A DNA stretch of 64,000 nucleotides from Arthrobacter crystallopoietes (GCF_002849715.1 NZ_CP018865.1:62001-126000), one strand, 5' to 3'; shown: positions 9,566-18,920, numbered from the stretch's first letter. Translations and numbers: made by a program. The notes: a model not told the origin generated them from the letters alone.

Positions 9566-9824
9566 AACTCACCTTTCATGGAGCAGCAGAGGCTGAAGTG
9601 GCCGGCACCTCATCCCAGGTGCCGAGGCCGGGACAGTCCCCCAAACCTTCGAAGACATCCTAATAGACGAATTACGTTTCATGAATAGCAATGCGTATGT
9701 ATGCGGCGATTTGTGAAATGCTGGCAGCACGAGCTTGCATCTGCGGCCAGTGAGTCCAGGGGACCCGGCAGGGTTCATTACTGCTCTTGTTCACTCCGTC
9801 GGGAAATAATCAGAGAGTCCTAAT

Positions 9825-10769
9825 GTGGTAGACCCCATCATCCTTTTCTTCATTCTTGGGGCGCTGGCCGGGCTGCTCCGGTCGGAGCTGCGCCTTCCGG
9901 CGGCAATCTATGAGTTCGTCACCATCGTGCTGCTGCTGGCCATTGGCCTTAAGGGCGGTGTGGAACTCGCCAAGCAGCCCTTTGGCGAACTGCTACCCCA
10001 GATCCTGGCCGTAGTGGCGATGGGATTCTTCCTTTCCCTTCTGGCCTTCCCGGTGCTGCGCTACCTCGGACGCTTCAAACGTGCCGACGCAGCCTCCATT
10101 GCCGCCCACTATGGCTCCGTCAGTGTAGGTACCTTCGCCGTAGCCATCGCCTACCTGGGCACTCGACAGGTCGTCTTCGAAGAGCACATGCCGCTGCTTC
10201 TGGTGATGCTGGAAGTACCAGCCATCATCGTGGGCATAGTTTTGGCGCGGGGAGTCTCCAAGGAGACCAGGTGGAAAACGGTCGCTCACGAGGTCTTCCT
10301 CGGAAAAGGCATTGTCCTGCTCCTGGGTGGCCTGTTCATCGGCTGGATCGCCGGACCCGACGGCCTGTCCTCCATCGAACCCCTGTTTGTGGACATGTTC
10401 AAAGGGATCCTTGCCTTATTCCTGCTGGAAATGGGGCTGCTGACAGCAACGCAGCTCGGAGGCCTGCGCAAATACGGCGTGTTCCTAGCGGCTTTTGCCA
10501 TCATCATGCCGCTGTTCTCAGCCGTCATAGGTGCAGGGCTGGGCTGGGCATTAGGACTGTCGGTGGGCGGAACAGCTATTCTGGCAACACTGGCGGCAAG
10601 TGCCTCCTACATCGCGGCGCCGGCGGCCATGCGCATTTCCGTACCGGAAGCCAACCCCACGTTGTCGCTGGCGGCATCCCTAGGGATCACCTTCCCGTTC
10701 AACGTGGTGGTGGGGATCCCGCTCTACCACGCCCTGTCCATCTGGATCCATACCTTCGCGAGGGGATAA
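9825..10769 (+). CDS. SbtA-like sodium-dependent bicarbonate permease
   Basis: The 314-residue protein has about ten membrane helices arranged as two five-helix halves. It shows SbtA features: LRLPAAIYEFVTIVLLLAIGLKGG near the N-terminus, AHYGSVSVGTFAVA in the first core, and AASASYIAAPAAMRISVPEANP in the second. SbtA imports HCO3- with Na+ in cyanobacteria; homologues in heterotrophs are less studied. The start is a GTG, since the overlapping ATG is closed at once. The PII-like gene four bases downstream is the usual SbtB partner, which strongly supports the assignment. Confidence 0.85.
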   Translation: MVDPIILFFILGALAGLLRSELRLPAAIYEFVTIVLLLAIGLKGGVELAKQPFGELLPQILAVVAMGFFLSLLAFPVLRYLGRFKRADAASIAAHYGSVSVGTFAVAIAYLGTRQVVFEEHMPLLLVMLEVPAIIVGIVLARGVSKETRWKTVAHEVFLGKGIVLLLGGLFIGWIAGPDGLSSIEPLFVDMFKGILALFLLEMGLLTATQLGGLRKYGVFLAAFAIIMPLFSAVIGAGLGWALGLSVGGTAILATLAASASYIAAPAAMRISVPEANPTLSLAASLGITFPFNVVVGIPLYHALSIWIHTFARG

Positions 10770-10773
10770 AGCC

Positions 10774-11076
10774 ATGGAAAGCCACCGACGCAAGCTCCTG
10801 ACCATCGTCACCGAGGCCGTCCTCGAATCAACCCTCGTCCGCGACATCGAGCAACACCACGCCCACGGATACACCATCACCGACGCGCGCGGGAAAGGCA
10901 GCCGGGGCGTCCGCGGAGCAGGCTGGGAAGCGAACAGCAATATCCGTATCGAGGTGGTCTGCGACGCCGTGATAGCGGAAGGCCTTGCTGCACACCTTCG
11001 CGAGCACTACTACGAGGACTACGCCATGATCCTGTTTCTGAGCGACGTCGAGGTCCTGCGGCCGGCCAAGTTCTAG
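10774..11076 (+). CDS. SbtB-like PII family protein
   Basis: This 100-residue protein has the PII ferredoxin-like fold pattern: KLLTIVTEAVLE at the start, a T-loop-like region GYTITDARGKGSRGVR, and the YAMILFLSDVEVLR strand near the end. SbtB binds adenine nucleotides (including cAMP) and closes SbtA when bicarbonate uptake is not wanted. It starts after AGGGGAT, four bases past the permease stop, so the pair is one operon. It lacks a cysteine-pair C-terminal extension seen in redox-regulated SbtB proteins. Its TAG overlaps the convergent winged-helix gene's stop. Confidence 0.82.
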   Translation: MESHRRKLLTIVTEAVLESTLVRDIEQHHAHGYTITDARGKGSRGVRGAGWEANSNIRIEVVCDAVIAEGLAAHLREHYYEDYAMILFLSDVEVLRPAKF

Positions 11077-11426
11077 GCCTTCGTGCCCTCCGCGGGCTGC
11101 CCCTTTTCAGGCACGAGCACAGCAAGGAGTTCGTCAAGCTGATGGCCGGCATCAACAGGGTGCCGGAACGGGCGGCCGAACACCACAGAATAGATGTTCC
11201 GCCTGCCTGCCCGTGTCCTGGTGATGTAGCCGGCCTCGACAAGGTCAGCAGCAATCTTCTGGGCGGCACGCTCCGTGACCCCCACCGTGGCAGCCAGGTC
11301 ACGTAGCCGTATCTGCGGATCACGGGCAATGGTCAACAGTACGTGGGCGTGGTTAGTCAGGAACGTCCACCCGATGCCGCTGCCTGACACTTCGCTTTCC
11401 TTTGCTTCAAAATCTTCAGTCGCCAC
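11073..11426 (-). CDS. Winged-helix (MarR-like) transcriptional regulator
   Basis: The coding part is about 117 residues starting at a GTG (VATEDFEAKESEV). It holds a clear winged helix: FLTNHAHVLLTIARDPQIRLRDL, then AATVGVTERAAQKIAADL as recognition region and GYITRTRAGRRNIYSVV as the wing. Open reading continues upstream into the IS110 element, but that part is antisense to the transposase and not protein-like. The gene converges on the SbtB-like gene and their stop codons overlap. Target unknown; adjacency suggests control of the bicarbonate pair. The IS lies about 130 bases upstream and may have displaced its promoter. Confidence 0.7.
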   Translation of the reverse strand: MATEDFEAKESEVSGSGIGWTFLTNHAHVLLTIARDPQIRLRDLAATVGVTERAAQKIAADLVEAGYITRTRAGRRNIYSVVFGRPFRHPVDAGHQLDELLAVLVPEKGQPAEGTKA

Positions 11427-11559
11427 CCCTTGGACAATAGCGGATCTGGGCACGACGAAAGCGCCGCCGGTCCCAATCCACAGCAAGCACCCACAACGCT
11501 TATGATCGCCAGGCGCAGGAATCGTCTCGTTACCAAGCCGCCGGTCGTAGACGGCTAGA

Positions 11560-12762
11560 TCAGGCTGTAAGTGGTGGTGCCAGCGATACCAAGGTGTAAG
11601 TAGTGCCGTCGCGGAGCATGGCCCAGAGGACATTGAGCCGCCGTCGGGCGAGCGAGAGCATGGCCTGGATGTGAGATTTCCCTTCCACCCGTTTTCGGTC
11701 GTAATAGGCACGTGAGGCCGGGCAGGATTTAAGCGCCGAGAGCCCGGAGAGGAAGAAGACGCGGAGCAGCCGGCGATCGTATCGTCTTGGCCGATGGTGG
11801 TTGCCGCTGATCCTTCCGGAGTCCCTCGGCGCCGGCGCCAATCCAACAACACCGGCGAACCGGTCCGCAGACTGAAAAACCGTCATATCTCCGCCGGTGG
11901 CACCAAGGAATTCGGCGGCAAGGACAGGGCCAAAGCCGGGCATGCTCAACAGCACCTCGGTATGCCGGTGTTCAGTAACCTTCTCGCTGATCAGCGCATC
12001 CAGTTCTTCCAGTTCCTCGTTCAAACTTGCCACTTCGCGGGCGAGGGCTGCGACAATCACCTCCCCGATGCGTTGGGCAGGAACGACGGTCTGCTGGGAC
12101 TTCGCGGCTTCTACCGCAGCCGCAGCAACCGCTGCCGAGGAACGAGCACCGTGTTTCTTCAACCACGCCTGGATTCGCGCCTGGCCGGCACGGCGGATCC
12201 CATCCGGAGTCCGGTACTTGGTCAGCAACATCAGCGCGGCTTTGGACCGGCTGTAATCGAAGGTCCGCTCCAGCGCGGGGAAATACTCCAGGAGCTGAGC
12301 TTTGAGTCGATTAATCGACCTCACCCGATCCGCCGACTTGTCAGCCCGCCGGGCCGTTAGGAGTCGCAACCCGACGCTGATCTCGTCACCGGCGCGCAAA
12401 GGCTGCAGGTCAGTCCGCATCCGGGCCTGGTCGGCGATCACAGCGGCATCCTTGGCATCTGTCTTGCCGTCACCCCTATAAATCTTCGAGGCGTGGTGCA
12501 CCGTCCGCCCAGGAATATAGAGAAGGTTCTGACCATGACCGACAAGCAACGCGATGAGCAGCGCCGGTCCGCCATGATTCAAGTCCATCGCCCACACCAA
12601 AGGACCACCGTCCGACAAGTCCAGGACCGTGCCCAAAAGTTGGATGAGCGCCGCTTCGTCGTTGGGAACCTTCTGCGAGAGCAGCCTGTTTCCCTCGCCA
12701 TCGATCACAACGCAGTGGTGATGGGCTTTGCCGGCATCGATACCGGCCCATAATTGCACCAA
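11560..12762 (-). mobile_element. IS110-family transposase (DEDD recombinase)
   Basis: The 400-residue protein has the two IS110 parts: an N-terminal RuvC-like DEDD domain (GIDAGKAHHHCVVID, and a KTDAKDAAVIADQAR segment with the late aspartates) and a C-terminal Transposase_20 domain (LLSMPGFGPVLAAEFLG, FAGVVGLAPAPRDSG, with a serine nucleophile expected in the latter). It appears full length, with no stops. IS110 elements recombine through a noncoding bridge RNA made from one end of the element. The exact ends cannot be set from one copy. It sits between a winged-helix gene and the partition genes. Confidence 0.9.
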
Positions 12763-13154
12763 GAACAGCCTCCAGTCTGTTGGATGAGAAGAGCCAGCAG
12801 ATAACCGCGCCGTCGTGTCCTTATCCGGCGATCATGTCGCGTCTCTCAATCAGCGGTCGGGTCATCGCGGGGTGGCGGGCGGCCAATCCTTCGAAGCCAT
12901 CACAGAAAATGTTCGGCACAGCAGCAAAAGCCATACCCACCTCTCCTGGGTAGCCACGACCCTACAACGGCCACGGAAAACTACCCGGCAACAACATAAG
13001 GACAGCAGCAAAAAAAGAAAAATGCTTCTACAGCCGAGCGCAGCGAGGACCACTTCCCGATACGAGCGAGAGGCTCTCTGCCGTCACCCACCTGCTGATG
13101 GACGCGGGTGGCCACGCCAGGCTGACCTTCAGACGAACTTGTCTTTTTATACAC
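12763..13154. other. Noncoding flank of the IS110 element; candidate bridge-RNA region
   Basis: About 390 bases upstream of the transposase start carry no convincing gene. In the IS110 group the bridge RNA is transcribed from the noncoding end before the transposase gene, so the part near 12765-13000 on the minus strand is the place to look. I could not fold it reliably by eye. An A-rich patch (around 13008-13025) and a block of direct GCAGCAA words occur here. Confidence 0.35.
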
Positions 13155-13188
13155 ATTCGGCCCCTTGCCATCAGGCAAGGGGCCGAAT
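13155..13188. terminator. Perfect 15-bp hairpin after the partition operon
   Basis: ATTCGGCCCCTTGCC pairs with its exact complement around a four-base ATCA loop. It lies about 120 bases beyond the stop of the parB-like gene and separates that operon from the IS element. No U-tract is present on the minus strand, but the stem is very stable. Confidence 0.75.
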
Positions 13189-13306
13189 TGTTAGCGCATA
13201 ACCAGATCGGGCCGGCAGGGCTTCGTTCCGGAGCTACTAGCGCTTTACTGCTTTCCTTGATTTACAAGTATTGCTGGTGAAGCTAGTAAGAAAAGTATTA
13301 CCAACT

Positions 13307-13687
13307 TCAGTCTTGGAGTTTGCGACCGGGGGCTAACCGCTGGTCGCCGCCGTCATATGCTTCCCCCCCGTTGTGCGTCGCTTCTCGACGCGAGGTTTCG
13401 GACTCAAGCGCCTTTGAAACCATATGCGACCAGGAGTGGTCGTTCTCAAGATAGCTGGTTGCTTTGAATGCGGCGCGGGCGCGAGTCCTCAGTGATTTGG
13501 GGATAGAAATCGTTACATTCACCATGGGCTCTTCGGGCTCCTGGCCGGCGCGGGCTTCGTCATCCCGGACCTTGCGCAGCAGCCGGCCCAGCGGGGCTGG
13601 CTCAGAAGGTGCGGTATCGGTCTTCGATGCGCTCCTACGCGGCGCGAGGCCGGCGACCTTACGATCGGATTCAATTGCATCGCTCAT
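13307..13687 (-). CDS. Small ParB-like partition protein (ribbon-helix-helix type)
   Basis: The 126-residue basic protein overlaps the parA stop as ATGA, the classic arrangement for plasmid partition pairs. Its core PMVNVTISIPKSLRTRARAAF is a strand then helix of the RHH or Arc fold, followed by DHSWSHMVSKALESET. The N-terminal 55 residues are polar and probably disordered, where a ParA-activating arginine could lie. The C-terminus YDGGDQRLAPGRKL resembles small actinobacterial ParB-like proteins. It should bind a centromere site; the repeated 21-bp motif before parA and in the origin array is a candidate. Confidence 0.72.
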   Translation of the reverse strand: MSDAIESDRKVAGLAPRRSASKTDTAPSEPAPLGRLLRKVRDDEARAGQEPEEPMVNVTISIPKSLRTRARAAFKATSYLENDHSWSHMVSKALESETSRREATHNGGEAYDGGDQRLAPGRKLQD

Positions 13688-14607
13688 ACGTTCTGCTCTT
13701 CCTTTTCGCTTTCAATGGCCACGATTCTCGCGATTACTTCTTGTGTGACTGCATGAAGGTCACCTGCAACGTTGGCTGCTGAGCGGGGCCCTGCCTCGCT
13801 TGCATCAGCTTGTCCCTTGAGTACTTCGAACCATTTGGGTGCACTGTTGACTTGCTTCTCGACTTCGTGAGCCAACAGCCCCTTTTGGCGAGTGACCTGG
13901 GCCGTGGATTCGGCATGGCGAACCGTCATGGGGAATAGCACGGTGTCCACGCCGAAGAGTTGCGTGACGTGTTCACGCGCTACGCGCTGAACCTTACTGG
14001 CACTCTTGGCAGTTCCGACCAAGACAACTCCGAGCAGGTCGAGCATGGGGTTCAACTTGACCACTCCATCCAGACGTTTGGCGACTGCGGTCATGCCTTT
14101 GAGACTGGAAAGGTCAGTCTTTACTGGAATCAATGCGTAGCGGGCCGCTGCCACTGCTGCAGATTGCAGTGGTTCGTTTCCTGGTGGGCAATCGATGATG
14201 ACCATGTCGTAGTCACCAGCGATCGGCGCCAAGACCCTAGCTAGGGCCAATTGGGCTCCATCAGGGTCTTTCTGCGTCCGTGAGGCGAGACTTGCGGCAG
14301 CAGAATCGAGATAAGGGCCGCCAGGTAGCACGTCCAGGTTCTCACGTCCAGATTCAACGGGGGTTACCGGTCCATCGAAGGCGATAGCTGCTGCTAGGGC
14401 TTTACCATCGTCGTTGTGTTCTTTGCTGGTGTAACCGAGGTCTTCAGCTAGATTCCCTTGGGGATCGAGGTCGACTAGGAGTACACGGTAGCCGGATTGC
14501 GCCAGCAGTCCCCCGATATTGGCAGTAAGTGTCGTCTTGAAAACTCCACCTTTGCCGTTGATGACTGCTATTACGCGGCTAAGGGCCGCGCGGTCGATCT
14601 GGTTCAA
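13684..14607 (-). CDS. parA: ParA-type plasmid partition ATPase
   Basis: The 307-residue protein has a deviant Walker A box at residues 17-26 (NGKGGVFKTT, with Phe where Gly is usual), the VLLVDLDPQGNLAEDL switch region, and the MVIIDCPPGNEPL Walker B segment. ParA ATPases position low-copy plasmids by nucleotide-dependent DNA binding. A TTG start is preceded by AAAGGGA. It is the first gene of a two-gene operon with the RHH protein. There is no N-terminal HTH, so it is the small (type Ib-like) kind and autoregulation would rest with the downstream protein. Confidence 0.9.
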   Translation of the reverse strand: MNQIDRAALSRVIAVINGKGGVFKTTLTANIGGLLAQSGYRVLLVDLDPQGNLAEDLGYTSKEHNDDGKALAAAIAFDGPVTPVESGRENLDVLPGGPYLDSAAASLASRTQKDPDGAQLALARVLAPIAGDYDMVIIDCPPGNEPLQSAAVAAARYALIPVKTDLSSLKGMTAVAKRLDGVVKLNPMLDLLGVVLVGTAKSASKVQRVAREHVTQLFGVDTVLFPMTVRHAESTAQVTRQKGLLAHEVEKQVNSAPKWFEVLKGQADASEAGPRSAANVAGDLHAVTQEVIARIVAIESEKEEQNV

Positions 14608-14717
14608 GGGGTTCCCTTTCGATCCAAGCGTTGTTTCTGCCAGCGTACTGGGGGCTGCTGGCTAACCTTGGGATGCTGGCTTTAGTGTCGCTACTTTTTT
14701 TACATTGATTACTGGGT

Positions 14718-14738
14718 TTACTGGAAACACTTGTATTG
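14718..14738. promoter_or_regulatory. Centromere or operator-like 21-bp motif before parA
   Basis: TTACTGGAA-AC-ACTTGTATTG occurs here, and TTACTGGAA-TT-ACTTGTATTG occurs in each copy of the origin repeat array (19 of 21 bases identical). Shorter related words (TTACTGGG, CAGTAATT) flank it. Sharing between the parA upstream region and the origin array points to a site bound by the partition or replication protein. Confidence 0.6.
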
Positions 14739-14899
14739 GCAGTAATTTCCGTCAGCATTGAAGACTCTTCCCGCATCTGGGATCGAGGTGGACCAGTGCG
14801 ACGATTCACGTTTAGTGCCCCACCTACTGCCCATCGCTCCCCCGCTTCGAGAGATGCGATAGCCGGTGTGACGGCTTTGCACCATTGACAGTGCCCCTA

Positions 14900-16377
14900 G
14901 GGGTTGCAGCCCTGCTTGGCTGGGGGATACGGGCCTAGTTGCATAACCTCCTTCACTGTATTTAGTAGCCTTACTGGAATTACTTGTATTGAAAGTTTTG
15001 CAAGTATCGAATGCTGGCGCTTACAGCCACTCTCGGTCCCGATCTTCCTTTCCGGGACCAATGGATAACTCCAGCCGCTGCTCTCGTCCCCTATGAAGCT
15101 TCTGCGTACAGCAGGGCGCCGATCGTTTGTTCGTCCTCTGGGGGCCCGTATTGCCAGTACGGGTAATCGTCGTGGGGGCCTGCCAGGACGGCTTCGCCGG
15201 ATAGCGCTCGTTTCAGGAGCCACTGCAGCCATTGGGCTCGTTCGAAGCGGTAGCGTTGCATTTGCCGGCCGATGGCTTCCAGGACCCCGAAGTACTCAGC
15301 GAGGGTCCGCAAGCTGGTCTCCATAACGATGTGCCAACGTCCAGCGACACGGCCGGTCGTATTCCAGCAGCCATCGGTCACTAGGGGTTGCAGCCCTGCA
15401 TTCTTGGCTGGGGGATACGGGCCTAGTTGCATAACTTCCTTCACTGTATTTAGTTGCCTTACTGGAATTACTTGTATTGAAAGTTTTGCAAGTATCGAAT
15501 GCTGGCGCTTACAGCCACTCTCGGTCCCGATCTTCCTTTCCGGGGCCAATGGCTTCCAGGACCCCGAAGTACTCAGCGAGGGTCCGCAAGCTGGTCTCCA
15601 TAACGATGTGCCAACGTCCAGCAACGCGGCCGGTCGTATTCCAGCAGCCATCGGTCACTAGGGGTTGCAGCCCTGCATTCTTGGCTGGGGGATACGGACC
15701 TAGTTGCATAACTTCCTTCACTGTATTTAGTTGCCTTACTGGAATTACTTGTATTGAAAGTTTTGCAAGTATCGAATGCTGGCGCTTACAGCCACTCTCG
15801 GTCCCGATCTTCCTTTCCGGGGCCAATGGCTTCCAGGACCCCGAAGTACTCAGCGAGGGTCCGCAAGCTGGTCTCCATAACGATGTGCCAACGTCCAGCA
15901 ACGCGGCCGGTCGTATTCCAGCAGCCATCGGTCACTAGGGGTTGCAGCCCTGCATTCTTGGCTGGGGGATACGGACCTAGTTGCATAACTTCCTTCACTG
16001 TATTTAGTTGCCTTACTGGAATTACTTGTATTGAAAGTTTTGCAAGTATCGAATGCTGGCGCTTACAGCCACTCTCGGTCCCGATCTTCCTTTCCGGGGC
16101 CAATGGCTTCCAGGACCCCGAAGTACTCAGCGAGGGTCCGCAAGCTGGTCTCCATAACGATGTGCCAACGTCCAGCAACGCGGCCGGTCGTATTCCAGCA
16201 GCCATCGGTCACTAGGGGTTGCAGCCCTGCATTCTTGGCTGGGGGATACGGACCTAGTTGCATAACTTCCTTCACTGTATTTAGTTGCCTTACTGGAATT
16301 ACTTGTATTGAAAGTTTTGCAAGTATCGAATGCTGGCGCTTACAGCCACTCTCGGTCCCGATCTTCCTTTCCGGGAC
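14900..16377. repeat. Origin-proximal repeat array: three exact-length 277-bp units plus two end copies
   Basis: Three tandem units of 277 bp begin at 15384, 15661 and 15938. A fourth begins at 16215 and passes into the intact rep gene. An outer copy begins at 14900 and is 484 bp long because it keeps about 207 bp of the rep 3' end that the middle units have lost. Each unit holds the 21-bp motif (14971, 15459, 15736, 16013, 16290) plus a nearby inverted TACTTG/CAAGTA. The middle units also carry a piece of rep (the GRWHIV-to-EAIG stretch). Open frames across the array are by-products of the repetition. This looks like an amplified origin or incompatibility region. Confidence 0.85.
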
Positions 16378-16409
16378 CAATGGATAACTCCAGCCGCTGC
16401 TCTCGTCCC

Positions 16410-18299
16410 CTATGAAGCTTCTGCGTACAGCAGGGCGCCGATCGTTTGTTCGTCCTCTGGGGGCCCGTATTGCCAGTACGGGTAATCGTCGTGGGGGCCT
16501 GCCAGGACGGCTTCGCCGGATAGCGCTCGTTTCAGGAGCCACTGCAGCCATTGGGCTCGTTCGAAGCGGTAGCGTTGCATTTGCCGGCCGATGGCTTCCA
16601 GGACCCCGAAGTACTCAGCGAGGGTCCGCAAGCTGGTCTCTTTAACAATGTGCCAACGTCCAGCAACGCGGCTGATCATGTTCCAGGCGGCCATCAGTTC
16701 CAGGGCGTGTGTCACTGCTTTGGGGGAGAGACCACTCGTCCGTGCGATGTCCGCGCTGATGAGCTCGCCGTCTGCGCGTTCGATGGCTTCGTAGACGAAC
16801 GCGGAGACCACGCCCAGTTCACGGAACACCGGCCTGAGCGCGTGGATCTTTCCCGGGCGCCATGCTGTGGCTTCAGCCCGTGTCCGGTACTTATCCGGGA
16901 TGACCAGTTCATAGAGATCTCCACGGAGTCCACGACCTTCCTGCGCGAGCCTAATCATCGGGCGCTCCGTCCTGGACAGTTCCCGAAGTTGGCGGGCCAC
17001 GGTCGTTTCGTGCGTGCCAGTTGCGATGGCCAACGACCTGACCCCGAATTCTATGAACCGGCTGCCTCGCTTATGGGCTGCTTCGCCAATCGCCCGCAGC
17101 AGCATCCTGTAGCCCAGTCCCGACCTGGATCCGATTACGGATTCTTCGTAGGCACGTAGCGCGTTCCGCCAGGTCAGCAGGTACTGGTACTCAGCGGGGG
17201 AGCCGGGCTGGTGGAGCAGGGTAAGTACAGGGGGGTGTGTATTAGGCGGGCTTGTGTAGCTTTTATACCCACTGTCATTTTCTGTGCCGTTGGTGTTTGG
17301 TTTTTTGCGGAAGCTTTCAACGTGCTTGACCGCGCTGCGCCAGTCCCGCTGCAGTGCTTTGCGCCTGTTGCTGGGGGAGTAGCGGGAGTAAAACCCGACC
17401 ATGCCGGCCCAGATGTTCTGGTTCATGCGCCGCTGTACATCGGTAAGGGACCAGCCGGCCGCGACGGCCGAGGCCATGACGCCCTGGCGTGCTTCCGAGG
17501 GAGTGCTGTAACGGGTGGTGTCGTAGTTTCCGCTGCGTGCGGTGTACTCCTTCAGGGCAGGAAGTGCACGGGGCCCGCCAGCTAGGGGCAGGGCTTCGGC
17601 CGGCTCCAGCAGCTCCAACGGCTGTTCACGCCGCTGCCGCACAGCGGCCAGTTCTTCGGCCAAGCTTTGCCGCAGCTGGCTCCATCCGGTCCAGTTGTTG
17701 CGGTTCCGGCGGGCAATGTCATAGGCGATGTTCAGGCTCATCGTGAGCCGCTGATACCCGCCCTTCTTCCAGACACTGCCGGGAACGCGGATGGCACCGG
17801 TCTTGGCGTTCTCGTGCGGGCCGGGGTCGATGCTGGAGAAGCGTTTCGCGGCAGCCTGTACGAATTCCTTGGCGTCGGTGAAGGCGACACCGAAATTCAG
17901 CGGGAGGTAGAGGTGGCGGCCGCCGCTGGGGGACTGGTCCTCGATCCAGCGGACGTCGCTGCTGGAAAACCAGTGGCACAGCGCTTTGTAGTCCGACTCG
18001 ACCTTGTCCTGCCCGCCGCGGCTGGTGTCCAGGTCAAGGCAGATCGTCCGGACCAGCCCATCAGTGCCGCAGGTGCGAACAGCCGCAGGGAGCGAGGGCA
18101 GGGCATCCGTGAGGTCGCGTTCACCGCTGTCCCGATAGGTTTTCCCGCCATCTTTGGACAGGCGAACCCTAGGTTGCGAAGCAAGCAGGCTGGCCAAGGC
18201 AAGCCATTCAGCTTCCGCCTGTTCCTGATCTTCCTGGGACTTTGGGAGCTTGTTGGTGCCCGACACGCCGTCTGTGGCGGACAGGCCGACATGACCCAC
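16410..18299 (-). CDS. rep: Plasmid replication protein with AEP primase-like domain
   Basis: The 629-residue protein has archaeo-eukaryotic primase motifs: CLDLD with Asp89 and Asp91 as the metal pair, then SGGRHLYL with His129. A following FSSIDPGPHENAKTGAIRVPGSVWK stretch resembles the third motif region. The C-terminal third has winged-helix-like segments (SLAIATGTHETTVARQLREL; ISADIARTSGLSPKAVTHAL) fit for origin binding. Such proteins start replication in many actinobacterial plasmids. The start is a GTG without a clear ribosome site. The 3' end is duplicated in the adjacent array, so that array is probably the origin. Confidence 0.82.
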   Translation of the reverse strand: MGHVGLSATDGVSGTNKLPKSQEDQEQAEAEWLALASLLASQPRVRLSKDGGKTYRDSGERDLTDALPSLPAAVRTCGTDGLVRTICLDLDTSRGGQDKVESDYKALCHWFSSSDVRWIEDQSPSGGRHLYLPLNFGVAFTDAKEFVQAAAKRFSSIDPGPHENAKTGAIRVPGSVWKKGGYQRLTMSLNIAYDIARRNRNNWTGWSQLRQSLAEELAAVRQRREQPLELLEPAEALPLAGGPRALPALKEYTARSGNYDTTRYSTPSEARQGVMASAVAAGWSLTDVQRRMNQNIWAGMVGFYSRYSPSNRRKALQRDWRSAVKHVESFRKKPNTNGTENDSGYKSYTSPPNTHPPVLTLLHQPGSPAEYQYLLTWRNALRAYEESVIGSRSGLGYRMLLRAIGEAAHKRGSRFIEFGVRSLAIATGTHETTVARQLRELSRTERPMIRLAQEGRGLRGDLYELVIPDKYRTRAEATAWRPGKIHALRPVFRELGVVSAFVYEAIERADGELISADIARTSGLSPKAVTHALELMAAWNMISRVAGRWHIVKETSLRTLAEYFGVLEAIGRQMQRYRFERAQWLQWLLKRALSGEAVLAGPHDDYPYWQYGPPEDEQTIGALLYAEAS

Positions 18300-18431
18300 T
18301 GGAAAAAAGTGTGTGTGTATGATGGAATCACTCCATATGGATCAGGGCATGAAAATACCCCGATTTATAAGTTGCTCATTACCGGTGAAACTTGGCGGCT
18401 TCGGTCGGTATTGAGTAGGAAACTTTGAGAG

Positions 18432-18458
18432 GGCCCGTCCGAAAGGACGGGCCTTTTT
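18432..18458 (+). terminator. Rho-independent terminator on the plus strand
   Basis: GGCCCGTCC-GAAA-GGACGGGCC followed by TTTTT is a textbook intrinsic terminator. No plus-strand protein gene precedes it: upstream lies the rep 5' end in antisense. It therefore suggests a short plus-strand transcript of roughly 130 bases or more running across the rep leader. Confidence 0.85.
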
Positions 18459-18791
18459 CTATGCGCTGCGCTGGATCGGCAACTCCTCCTGGTTCCTCAG
18501 CTCATCAAGATTGATCGAATCCACGTGTTCGGCAACGAGCGGAGTCAGATATTCCACCGCGTTTGTGTCGAGGAGTTCCATGATCGCGCGAAGCTTTTCG
18601 GCACGCGCAATATCGAGTTTGACCACAAATGTGTGCCGCGGGCCCTTTGAAGGGCGTCCACCCTGACTGAGCTTTTGGATTGCCATAGTGTCATCTAATC
18701 GTTTTTGATTAACGAAACGTGCGATGGCGGTAGGCGTGTCGCCACGTTTTTTTAAACTCCCTGAGGTGCTCACGGCTGCAGGCTGGGTCAT
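18459..18791 (-). CDS. Small basic regulator-like protein, function unknown
   Basis: I place the start at the ATG (MTQPAAVSTSG) behind AAGGAG, giving 110 residues; the frame is open for 37 more codons upstream. The middle is GRPSKGPRHTFVVKLDIARAEKLRAIMELL, a strand-helix pattern like RHH or ParG-type DNA-binding proteins. The end is acidic. It lies just upstream of rep on the same strand and reads through a terminator that works only on the other strand. It may be a copy-number or rep regulator; this is position-based inference. Confidence 0.5.
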   Translation of the reverse strand: MTQPAAVSTSGSLKKRGDTPTAIARFVNQKRLDDTMAIQKLSQGGRPSKGPRHTFVVKLDIARAEKLRAIMELLDTNAVEYLTPLVAEHVDSINLDELRNQEELPIQRSA

Positions 18792-18903
18792 CTTTGTTGG
18801 TTCTCCTTCAAGATTTCCGTTGAGCGAGCAGTCGTCACTCTTCATTGGTAGGGTGGCCCCTTGCAGGGCCCACCTGACGGGCGCTGTTTTCATACTACAC
18901 ACT

Positions 18904-18920
18904 ACTGAAATTTTTTCAGT
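18904..18920. promoter_or_regulatory. 17-bp palindromic operator, left copy
   Basis: ACTGAAATTTTTTCAGT is a near-perfect palindrome located about 25 bases before the ImmA-like gene. The same 17 bases recur exactly at the right end of the module, after the XRE regulator gene. It is the likely XRE binding site. Confidence 0.75.

Noticed and set aside
15384..16214. Regular repeats that could suggest a CRISPR or a repeat-protein gene
   Set aside because: The unit is 277 bp with no short repeat/spacer pattern. Its open frames on both strands are repeated shadows of the rep tail and origin DNA.
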